A stretch of DNA of 12,310 nt from an uncultured Prevotella sp. (GTDB lineage Bacteria > Bacteroidota > Bacteroidia > Bacteroidales > Bacteroidaceae): contig CAKQCV010000068.1 of NCBI GenBank assembly GCA_934217675.1, positions 1 through 12,310 of the forward strand, in the 5' to 3' direction. This document shows positions 6,181-12,310 of this stretch, piece after piece. The position numbers were made by a program, and so were the translations under genes. The notes below the pieces were generated by a model. The model worked only from the letters and a program-made list of their open reading frames with translations. It was not told the origin of the DNA and searched no databases. The stretch's first letter is position 1. Every line of letters starts with the position of its first letter.

Positions 6181-8073
6181 ATGGGAACCCTTTCGTGGTA
6201 TTATAACCGCCTGAGAGCAATGAGCTTTTGGGAGGTGAATTGGCGTATTGCCCAAAAACGCCTGCAAAGGCATGAGAAAAAGGAATTTGGTAAGCGTGAA
6301 GTAGCCGTGACGGCTTACCTTTTTGACAGTCGGCTACAATCACTACGATTCAATTCCGATAAAATTGGTCTGAATTTCAAGAATGTTGCTTTCCATCTTA
6401 ACACATATATCCATCTGTTGGGGGGATATGATTATGGCATGTATAAGGACAGATGGAGTGCAGGATTCCAAACAGATCGAGAATGGGGAAATGAATTCAG
6501 CTATTCGCTCAGCTATAAGCAAAGGGACGAGATTGGTGATGCCCGAACCAACTGGGAACTGAACCGACATTTCCAGTTCGCCCTACTTGCCAAGGCTTAT
6601 TATGCCACAGGTGAGGAAAGATATGCGGATGAACTGGAAAAACTGTTTGCTGACTGGAACGAGAAGAATTCTTTCCTTCACGGCATCTCTTGGACGAGCG
6701 TGATGGAGGTGGCTATCCGCTGCATTCAGTGGACAGTCTGCTTGGCTTTCTTGCGGAAGAAAGGATATACGGCGAATGGTGCCATGCTCATGGACATGGA
6801 GAACGGAATCAAGAACATGGCTTCGTATATCGCTCAACATTATTCCCGATTCTCTTCAGCCAACAACCACTTGCTGGTGGAGGCTACAGCAATCGCATAC
6901 GCAGGTTTTGCCTTTGATTACGAGCCGTGGAAACAACTTTCCATCCATATCCTTGACGAGGAACTTCTCAAGCAGAATTATGAGGACGGCGTGAATATGG
7001 AGATGGCTCTGCACTATCAGACCTTTGGCATGGAGGCATACGCCTTAGTAATGCATCTGATGCAAAGAAACGGTATGGTTGTGCCTACGGTATGGAAGGA
7101 TATGCTTGGTAAGCAATGCGAGTTTGTGGCTTGCTCAATGGTGGGCGAAACCAAGGCTTGCGAGTTTGGAGACAATGACGATGGAAAGATTCTCGACTTG
7201 GAAGGTGGGGACCTTTGTCATTATCGCTATTTGCTGCAACTCTGCTCGATGGTGCTATCGCATAAGAATTCGGGTAAGGGCAAGCGGTATGAGAGCTTCG
7301 GGCATCTGTCGGAGACCATCGCTTGGATGTATGCTTCGGATGAAATAGAAACGGTCAAAGGTTTGCCTTTATGGAAGCCAATGGGTAGCAGGACTTTTAA
7401 GCAGGGAGGTTATTCCTTCTTGCGAAGTCGTGACGGAAAGATAGTGATTGGCATCGACCATGCGCCTTTGGGATTTGGAAGCATTGCCGCTCATGGACAT
7501 GCCGATGCGTTGAGCTTCCAACTCTATGTGGATGGCAATTGCATTCTTGGCGACCCAGGTACTTTTATTTATCACTGCAACTTGCAAAAGCGCAATGAGT
7601 ACCGCCTTTCTTGCAATCACAACACCGTTTGGACTGAAGGTGAGGAGCAAAGTCAGATGATGGGAGCTTTTCTTTGGGGAAAGAAAGCAGAAACTTGCGA
7701 ATTGAAGTCAAGTCATTCAGATAAGAAGGATTATTTACTGGCAAAGTGTGATTGGCAGAATGGATACAGGCATACCCGTAGCTTTGATTTTGACCGAAAG
7801 AATTGCTTGGTCATAAATGACAATTTCGAGGCTTCAGCAGACGGGTATGCAAGTTTGATGTTACATCCGGACTGTAACATATCTGTATCTGATGATATGG
7901 TAATCATTCAGCGAGATAGTACTACAGTTAAGATTTTATCTGATGGCATCACTCCAAAAATTGCGGAAGCATGGTATTCCGAGGAATATGGAAAAGAAGA
8001 GAAAACAAAAAAACTGATATATAAACTGAACAATAACAAATTAACAACAAAGATATGGATAGAAAAGTATTGA
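6181..8073 (+). CDS. Heparinase II/III family protein
   Basis: This 630-residue protein has the two-part architecture of the heparinase II/III superfamily: an N-terminal alpha/alpha toroid and a C-terminal beta-sandwich. Characterised members are lyases that cleave uronate-containing polysaccharides by beta-elimination. In the toroid are NWELNRHFQF, NNHLLVEA (residues 228-235) and HYQTFGMEAY (from residue 278). The C-terminal part has HGHADALSF (438-446), LGDPGTFIYH, NHNTVWTEGEEQSQMMGAF and FLWGKKA, all family hallmarks. I see no convincing signal peptide, so secretion is unproven. Beside an AlgD-type dehydrogenase, it may edit or degrade the acidic polymer during synthesis, as AlgL does for alginate. 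Its 3' end overlaps the next gene by 19 bases. A G6 run near 6420 leaves the frame intact. Confidence 0.88.
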   Translation: MGTLSWYYNRLRAMSFWEVNWRIAQKRLQRHEKKEFGKREVAVTAYLFDSRLQSLRFNSDKIGLNFKNVAFHLNTYIHLLGGYDYGMYKDRWSAGFQTDREWGNEFSYSLSYKQRDEIGDARTNWELNRHFQFALLAKAYYATGEERYADELEKLFADWNEKNSFLHGISWTSVMEVAIRCIQWTVCLAFLRKKGYTANGAMLMDMENGIKNMASYIAQHYSRFSSANNHLLVEATAIAYAGFAFDYEPWKQLSIHILDEELLKQNYEDGVNMEMALHYQTFGMEAYALVMHLMQRNGMVVPTVWKDMLGKQCEFVACSMVGETKACEFGDNDDGKILDLEGGDLCHYRYLLQLCSMVLSHKNSGKGKRYESFGHLSETIAWMYASDEIETVKGLPLWKPMGSRTFKQGGYSFLRSRDGKIVIGIDHAPLGFGSIAAHGHADALSFQLYVDGNCILGDPGTFIYHCNLQKRNEYRLSCNHNTVWTEGEEQSQMMGAFLWGKKAETCELKSSHSDKKDYLLAKCDWQNGYRHTRSFDFDRKNCLVINDNFEASADGYASLMLHPDCNISVSDDMVIIQRDSTTVKILSDGITPKIAEAWYSEEYGKEEKTKKLIYKLNNNKLTTKIWIEKY

Positions 8074-9251
8074 TTATCGTGGAAAATCTGCCTGTGCCTT
8101 TCGACACTCGCGTATGGCAGGAGGCTACTACGTTGGCTGCCAACGGCTACACGGTTTCGGTGATTAGTCCTACGGGCAAGGGCTATGACAAGGAATATGA
8201 GTTCTTGCAGGGCGTGCATGTGTATCGCCACAAACTGCCTAAGGACGGTAATGGTGCGTTGGGCTATGCCCGTGAGTATGGTGCGGCACTTTGGCATGAG
8301 TATCGTTTGGCAAAGAAATGTTATAAAGAGGTGGGCTTCGACTGCATCCACGGTTGCAATCCGCCCGATGACATCTGGATGGTTGCTAAGATGTTCAAGG
8401 ACAAGGGCGTGGACTATATCTTTGACCACCATGACATCTGCCCAGAACTGTATGAGGCTAAGTTTGGCAAGACGTCGGGTTTGTTCTACAAGAGCCAGTT
8501 GTGGCTGGAGCGTCAGACCTACAAGCACTGTAAGTTTGCCTTTGTAACCAATGAGAGCTACAAGAAGATAGCCATCGAGCGTGGAGGCATGAAGCCAGAG
8601 GATGTGTTTGTGTTGAGAAGCGGTCCGAAGTTGGAGCGATTGAAGATACAAGAGCCTAAGCCGGAGATCAAGCGTGGCAAGAAATTCATGGTGGGCTATC
8701 TTGGTGTGATAGGTCAGCAGGAAGGCATAGAGTATTTACTGAAGGCAGCCAAGTATATTAAGGAGTTGCCGGGACGGAATGATGTATTCTGGGGTATCGT
8801 GGGCGGCGGTCCCGACGTGGAACACATGAAGAAGTTGAGCCATGAGATGGAGTTGGACGACATTGTGGAGTTTACAGGGCGTGTGCCAGACCAGACCTTG
8901 CTTGACTATCTGAATACGGCGGATGTGTGTGTCAACTCGGACGAATATAACGCCATGAACGACAAGAGTACGATGAACAAGGTGTTGGAGTACATGGCTT
9001 TGGGTAAACCTCTGGTTCAGTTTGACTTGACCGAGGGCAGATATTCGGCACAGGAGGCTTCACTCTATGCCAAGCGCAACGATGCCGAGGATATGGCGAA
9101 GAAGATTCTTGAGCTGCTCGACAATCCAGAGAAGCGCAAGCAAATGGGCGAGTATGGCAGAAAACGAGTCATCAACGAGTTGAGCTGGGAACATACCAGC
9201 AAGGCTTTGTTGGCAGGGTATGACAGATACTTTAAGAGGAGGGGGAAGTAA
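8055..9251 (+). CDS. Glycosyltransferase family 4 protein (DTRVWQEA type)
   Basis: This 398-residue GT4-type glycosyltransferase is predicted to be cytoplasmic and to build the locus polysaccharide. The N-terminus has the family signature PFDTRVWQEA (residues 15-24), then FDHHDICPELYEAKFG. The C-terminal donor domain contains YLGVIGQQEGIEYLL, IVGGGPDVEHMKKL, FTGRVPDQTLLDYL and TMNKVLEYMALGKPLVQFD. At the usual EX7E site only the second Glu is present (E312); the residue eight positions earlier is Lys304. The replacement may be normal for this subgroup. ATG 8055 lies inside the 3' end of the lyase gene, implying translational coupling. Codon use is more GC-rich than in the acyltransferase genes. 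Substrate unknown. Confidence 0.9.
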   Translation: MDRKVLIIVENLPVPFDTRVWQEATTLAANGYTVSVISPTGKGYDKEYEFLQGVHVYRHKLPKDGNGALGYAREYGAALWHEYRLAKKCYKEVGFDCIHGCNPPDDIWMVAKMFKDKGVDYIFDHHDICPELYEAKFGKTSGLFYKSQLWLERQTYKHCKFAFVTNESYKKIAIERGGMKPEDVFVLRSGPKLERLKIQEPKPEIKRGKKFMVGYLGVIGQQEGIEYLLKAAKYIKELPGRNDVFWGIVGGGPDVEHMKKLSHEMELDDIVEFTGRVPDQTLLDYLNTADVCVNSDEYNAMNDKSTMNKVLEYMALGKPLVQFDLTEGRYSAQEASLYAKRNDAEDMAKKILELLDNPEKRKQMGEYGRKRVINELSWEHTSKALLAGYDRYFKRRGK

Positions 9252-9279
9252 TTCCTTCTCTTCTTTCAAACTTGTAGAT

Positions 9280-9841
9280 ATGATAAAGACACGTAAAGAC
9301 ATGTATGCTTATATCCATGAGGATATGAAGCGCAATCTTATTTCGGGGGGGGGTAAAGTCGTGGATAAAGATACTGTTGAATCCACGGCTTTGCTTCACC
9401 GTGAATCTGAGACATTATGAGTATTGGGCTAATCGAAAGTTTCGAGACCCGATAACTGTATTGATGACTGTATGGCATTATTTCATTCATAAGCACTTGT
9501 CGTATAAACTTGGTTTCACGCTATATAAAAATCAGTTTGGACCGGGATTATATATCATGCATTATGGCACAATAGTGGTCAATCCTAAATGTCGGATTGG
9601 TGCAAACTGTAATATTAATGCTGGTGTAAACATAGGAATGGGTGGCAGTATCATAGGTGACAACTGTTATTTGGCTCCAGGGGCAAAAATCATCAAGCCT
9701 GTACACATTGGCAACAATGTGATGATTGGAGCCAATGCTGTTGTGACGAAAGATATACCTGATGATTGTGTGGTGGCAGGTATTCCTGCAAGGATTATCA
9801 AGAGGTATAACCATGATACTCATCGGTGGGATAAGGTATAG
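9280..9841 (+). CDS. CysE-like O-acetyltransferase, phase-variable (OFF, G9)
   Basis: This is a left-handed beta-helix acetyltransferase resembling serine/colanic-acid acetyltransferases, likely to acetylate the locus polysaccharide. It is out of frame as written. From ATG 9280 the frame stops at TGA 9418-9420 after 46 residues, while the catalytic part lies in another frame ending at 9841. Reducing the G9 run at 9345-9353 to G8 joins them as [20 protein letters not shown] and yields 186 residues, the usual size. The downstream part has [11 protein letters not shown], with a likely catalytic His94 in restored numbering, then [44 protein letters not shown] and [11 protein letters not shown]. 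An in-frame ATG at 9377 opens only a truncated version lacking the N-terminal helices. Sequencing error is the alternative. Confidence 0.85.
9345..9353 (+). repeat. G9 homopolymer tract causing frameshift
   Basis: The tract lies in TTTCGGGGGGGGGTAAA, identical over 17 bases to the ligase tract at 2272-2288 and in the same codon phase (first G completes TCG). G9 gives GGT AAA GTC and a stop at 9418. G8 gives GTA AAG TCG and restores the acetyltransferase. Confidence 0.85.
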
Positions 9842-9857
9842 ATAGTCATATAATAAA

Positions 9858-11024
9858 ATGTTGGTACAACAAAAGATTTTTTTTGACTTTTTACGGTTTT
9901 GTATCGGTGCAGTGGCGGAAATCCCTGCTTCTGTGGCGGATGCAGACTGGAAAGTGCTGTATGCCATTGCCAAGAAACAGGCACTGGTGGGTGTGCTGTT
10001 TCATGGCATCAAGCAGTTGCCGAAGGAGTTGGCTCCTGATGAGGACTTATTGATGACATGGATGGGGATGGCGCAGAAGATACGGCAGCAGAACATCCGG
10101 CTGTTTATGGATTCTGCCAAAGTGTGCAAGAACTTCAAACATGAAGGATTCCGATGCTGCATCTTGAAAGGGCAAGGAAACGCCTTGCTCTATCCCGACC
10201 CTTATATGCGTACTCCTGGGGATATTGACATCTATCTGAGTGGTGGCAGGAAGCGCATCAAGGAGTATGTGAATAAGGTATGTCCCAATCAAGTGATGCG
10301 TTATCATCATGTGGATTTCCCTGTGATGAAGACGGCGATAGAGGTGCATTTCACACCTTCGTATATGTTCTATCCTCTTCATAACCACAGGATGCAGAAG
10401 TGGTTCGGGAAAGTGATGGACTTGCAGTGCTCCAATCGGGTGGCATTGCCAGATGGATATGGCGAGATAACTGTGCCTACGGTGAGTTTCAATGTCATCT
10501 ATATCCTCTCTCATCTGTATCGCCATGTGTTTACGGAGGGGATAGGGTTGAGGCAATTGCTGGATTACTACTTTGTGTTGATGAAGTGGCACACGGATCT
10601 CACGGATTCCACGGATTTGAATTTACCCTATACACAGCTTATGCAAGAAACCAGCAAACAGAAATCCGTGATATCTGTGAGATCAGTGTGCGAAAATGAG
10701 CTGAAACATTTAGGGCTTTGGAAGTTTGCTGGAGCGGTGATGTATGTGCTGCATGAGGTATTTGGGTTGGCAGAAGACAAGATGATTGCACCGATGGATG
10801 AGAAGGATGGCAAGTTTTTGTTGGATGAAATTATGTGTGGAGGCAACTTCGGACAGTATGACACGAGGCTTGGAAGCAAGGAGAATGAAGGCAAGCTTCA
10901 TCGTTATCTTCGGATGAACTTGCGAAACCTACGTTTCGTAAGATATTATCCTACAGAGGCCTTGAGCGAACCATTGTTCAGAACATGGTTTGCTGTGTGG
11001 AAGAAGATGCATGCTATAAAATAG
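9858..11024 (+). CDS. Nucleotidyltransferase family protein (NTP_transf_5) with in-frame repeat insert
   Basis: This 388-residue protein resembles the NTP_transf_5 family of putative nucleotidyltransferases, often found in Bacteroidetes polysaccharide loci; its substrate is not known. The key motif is RTPGDIDIYL, with Asp122 and Asp124 as likely metal ligands, preceded by CCILKGQGNALLYP. A later block, VIYILSHLYRHVFTEGIGLRQLLDYYFVL, is also family-like. Between that block and ENELKHLGLWKFAGAVMYVL lies an insert of about 35 residues (245-279), HTDLTDSTD through KSVISVRSVC. It is encoded by a palindromic DNA repeat that keeps the frame. The insert falls in a probable surface linker, so the protein may still fold. 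The gene starts 16 bases after the acetyltransferase stop and is probably the last gene of the polysaccharide operon. Confidence 0.82.
   Translation: MLVQQKIFFDFLRFCIGAVAEIPASVADADWKVLYAIAKKQALVGVLFHGIKQLPKELAPDEDLLMTWMGMAQKIRQQNIRLFMDSAKVCKNFKHEGFRCCILKGQGNALLYPDPYMRTPGDIDIYLSGGRKRIKEYVNKVCPNQVMRYHHVDFPVMKTAIEVHFTPSYMFYPLHNHRMQKWFGKVMDLQCSNRVALPDGYGEITVPTVSFNVIYILSHLYRHVFTEGIGLRQLLDYYFVLMKWHTDLTDSTDLNLPYTQLMQETSKQKSVISVRSVCENELKHLGLWKFAGAVMYVLHEVFGLAEDKMIAPMDEKDGKFLLDEIMCGGNFGQYDTRLGSKENEGKLHRYLRMNLRNLRFVRYYPTEALSEPLFRTWFAVWKKMHAIK
10590..10692. repeat. Palindromic element inside coding sequence
   Basis: The left arm 10590-10619 and right arm 10661-10692 are reverse complements at about 25 of 30 positions. 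The spacer of about 41 bases contains TTACCCTATACACAGCTTAT. Each arm consists of three 9-base units: left ACGGATCTC, ACGGATTCC, ACGGATTTG (TDL, TDS, TDL) and right AAATCCGTG, ATATCTGTG, AGATCAGTG (KSV, ISV, RSV). The 9-base period fits the codon frame. Related copies are at 1-96 and 12184-12210. Confidence 0.8.
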
Positions 11025-11169
11025 CAGGTATATGGGCAACCCTTTTATTATGAGCTACTTAATCTTTGTTCGTCCGAAAGTACGTTTATATTCAATGACT
11101 TCATGGTGTTGGGTAGGTTGTATTATCTACTTATGGATAAAGACTGGAGCGTGATGAAACTTTTAACCA
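11025..11169 (+). pseudogene. Short gap with possible coding remnant
   Basis: After the TAG ending the nucleotidyltransferase, one frame stays open from 11025 to a TGA at about 11190-11192, overlapping the helicase start. Its peptide looks protein-like (YELLNLCSSESTFIFNDF, then MVLGRLYYLLMDKDWSVMKLL), but its first ATG is at 11103, giving 29 residues. I do not recognise it. It may be the 3' relic of a lost gene or a chance open frame. No clear terminator or promoter was seen here. Confidence 0.3.
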
Positions 11170-12310
11170 ATGACGGAAATCAAACTTTTTGATTACCAAG
11201 AGGACATGGTGAGGAGAGTGCAAGAAGCATTCAAACATCATGATGCCGTGATGGTGCAAATGCCAACGGGAACGGGAAAGACGATGGTCTTGTCGAACAT
11301 CGTCTTCTCGTTCTTGGAGAAGAGTAACAAGCCTGTTTGGATTGTTGCTCATAGAAGGGAGTTGGTTTCTCAGATTCGAGAAACTATTTTTTCGAAAATC
11401 ACCCCGTCCCTCTTTACCCTTAAAGAGGGCTCCACCTCCACCCCAAGCCCCTCCTCCTCAGAAGGAGGGGATGTAACCGCTCCTCCTCGTCGCTCTGAAC
11501 CGCTTCGCTCTAAGGTTGGCGGACCATCAAAGGTCTCGCCAGATTGTGCGGGATGGGACCGCCTTGCTGAGGAACTTGCTTGTGACCTTGCTGTGGGGAC
11601 AGTACCTGTCAAGGTTGTGTCCATCCAGTGGTTGTCGAGACACTATCGGGAGATGAAGGAGAAGCCGAGTCTGATTGTGATTGACGAGGCACATCATGCA
11701 TTGGCGGAGACATACGCCGAGGTGATGAATGCTTACCCAAAGGCGAAGAAGTTGGGGCTGACGGCTACGCCATACAGACTGAACGGCAAGGGATTTACCG
11801 ACTTGTTTGATACCTTGCTATGCTCTTGGAACATGGAGCGGTTTATCGCCGAGGGGCGATTGAGCTTGTATGACTACTACTCCATCAAGCCTGACAGTGC
11901 TGACCAGCTGCTCATTGACTCGTTGCAGAAGCGAGGGGCTGACGGGGACTATCAGCAGAAGGAGTTGAACGAAGTGATGGATGTGAGACCATCGCTTGAA
12001 AGGCTTTGCATGACCATCAAGCAGTATGTGCCGGGGAAGAAAGGCATCGTGTATGCCATCAGTATTCAACATGCTGAGCATATTGCTGAGTTCTATCGGG
12101 AGAATGGCATCAAGGCGGTGGCGATTTCGAGCAAGACTCCGCTCGCAGAGCGAAAGCTGCTCATCGAGAAATTCAAAAAAACGCACACGGATCTCACGGA
12201 TTCCACGGATAATGAGATTGAGGTGCTGGTGAGCGTGGATTTGTTCTCGGAGGGATTCGACTGCCCGGATGTGGAGTTCATTCAGTTGGCGAGACCGACA
12301 CTGTCGTTGG
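11170..12310 (+). CDS. DEAD/DEAH-box superfamily 2 helicase, 3' end beyond window
   Basis: This is the N-terminal 380 residues of an SF2 helicase. ATG 11170 is the start because an in-frame TAA lies at 11164. Motifs: Q-region LFDYQEDMV, Walker A MPTGTGKT with Lys37, IVAHRRELVSQI (motif Ia), VIDEAHHA with DEAH at 172-175, TATPYR at 198-203, and in the second RecA domain KKGIVYAIS, VLVSVDLFSEGFDCPDVEF (motif V region) and LARPTLSL before the window ends. It probably remodels DNA or RNA with ATP; its partner process is unknown, and it need not belong to the polysaccharide operon. Two repeat-derived in-frame inserts interrupt it: a Pro/Ser/Thr-rich segment of about 46 residues from residue 78, and HTDLTDSTD at residues 339-347. 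Both fall between conserved motifs, and all motifs remain intact. Confidence 0.88.
   Translation, partial: MTEIKLFDYQEDMVRRVQEAFKHHDAVMVQMPTGTGKTMVLSNIVFSFLEKSNKPVWIVAHRRELVSQIRETIFSKITPSLFTLKEGSTSTPSPSSSEGGDVTAPPRRSEPLRSKVGGPSKVSPDCAGWDRLAEELACDLAVGTVPVKVVSIQWLSRHYREMKEKPSLIVIDEAHHALAETYAEVMNAYPKAKKLGLTATPYRLNGKGFTDLFDTLLCSWNMERFIAEGRLSLYDYYSIKPDSADQLLIDSLQKRGADGDYQQKELNEVMDVRPSLERLCMTIKQYVPGKKGIVYAISIQHAEHIAEFYRENGIKAVAISSKTPLAERKLLIEKFKKTHTDLTDSTDNEIEVLVSVDLFSEGFDCPDVEFIQLARPTLSL
11401..11538. repeat. C-rich multi-hairpin insert in helicase gene
   Basis: This segment differs sharply from its surroundings: C-rich, encoding a Pro/Ser/Thr/Gly-rich low-complexity peptide between motif Ia and the IQWLSRH block. 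It contains perfect hairpin stems, including CCCTCTTT/AAAGAGGG (6-base loop, near 11408-11429) and CCCCTCCT/AGGAGGGG (near 11447-11469). Its length keeps the reading frame. Boundaries are approximate. It looks like a dispersed repeat that landed in the gene. Confidence 0.65.
12184..12210. repeat. Half copy of the palindromic element in helicase gene
   Basis: These 27 bases (starting CACACGGATCTCACGGATTC) are identical to 10590-10616 in the nucleotidyltransferase gene and are read in the same frame, giving HTDLTDSTD. No matching right arm follows; the conserved helicase sequence EIEVLVSVDLF resumes at once. An A7 run (12175-12181) precedes the insert. Confidence 0.8.

Noticed and set aside
6415..6425. 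G6 run in the heparinase-like gene as a fourth switch
   Set aside because: It is short, in frame, followed by ATATG rather than TAAA, and encodes a plausible Gly-Gly.
7908..8651. A 247-codon open frame on the minus strand
   Set aside because: It lies antisense to the heparinase-like 3' end and the GT4 5' end, both with clear family motifs, and its peptide has no recognisable domain.
9377..9841. ATG 9377 as a genuine start of a 154-residue acetyltransferase
   Set aside because: The frame upstream continues as [15 protein letters not shown], joined to the 9280 start if one G is removed, so the ATG is probably an alternative product at best.
9877..9884. T8 tract near the start of the nucleotidyltransferase as another phase switch
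   Set aside because: The frame is intact, T runs are common in AT-rich DNA, and it lacks the shared TAAA context.
10047..10592. A 181-codon minus-strand open frame rich in His and Gln
   Set aside because: It is the antisense shadow of the nucleotidyltransferase; composition reflects reversed codons.
11370..11624. Minus-strand frame across the C-rich insert
   Set aside because: It is open only because the repeat is low complexity; the plus strand encodes the helicase continuously.

Overview
This looks like a Bacteroidales genome, probably Prevotella/Segatella or a close relative. The evidence is the moderate AT content, Bacteroidetes-style TAnnTTTG promoter boxes, CapK-type ligase and NTP_transf_5 proteins in a polysaccharide locus, and dispersed CACGGATT-type repeats. 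The genus is an inference. All credible genes are on the + strand and tightly packed, some overlapping, as in an exopolysaccharide/capsule operon.

Layout. 1-584: an edge-truncated palindromic repeat, then a decayed gene remnant. 585-3369: a GT4 glycosyltransferase, a hexapeptide acyltransferase and a CapK/PaaK-like adenylate-forming ligase. 3401-4798: an AlgD-type nucleotide-sugar dehydrogenase. 4799-4929: a promoter set in nested dyads. 4930-6100: a Panacea (DUF4065) antitoxin-like protein overlapping a probable toxin. 6181-8073: a heparinase II/III-family protein. 8055-9251: a second GT4. 9280-9841: a CysE-like acetyltransferase. 9858-11024: an NTP_transf_5 nucleotidyltransferase. 11025-11169: a short gap with a possible gene remnant. 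11170 to the end: a DEAD/DEAH helicase cut by the window edge.

How the genes work together. The dehydrogenase should make a uronic-acid donor (GDP-mannuronate by family resemblance). The two GT4 enzymes would build the chain, the two acyltransferases and the CapK-like protein could decorate it, and the heparinase-like protein could cleave or process a uronate-containing polymer.

The main finding is that exactly the three putative decoration genes each carry a G8 or G9 tract followed by TAAA, all in the same codon phase. In the first acyltransferase the tract is G8 and the frame is intact. In the ligase and the second acetyltransferase it is G9 and the frame is broken; removing one G restores full-length proteins of normal family size (429 and 186 residues). 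This points to a three-switch, combinatorial slipped-strand phase-variation system acting on polysaccharide modification.

A second finding is repeat elements inserted in frame inside coding genes. A palindromic element encoding (TDx)3 and (xSV)3 lies in the nucleotidyltransferase. A 27-base identical half-copy and a separate C-rich hairpin insert lie in the helicase. A related copy opens the window in noncoding DNA. No rRNA, tRNA, CRISPR array or transposase was seen.
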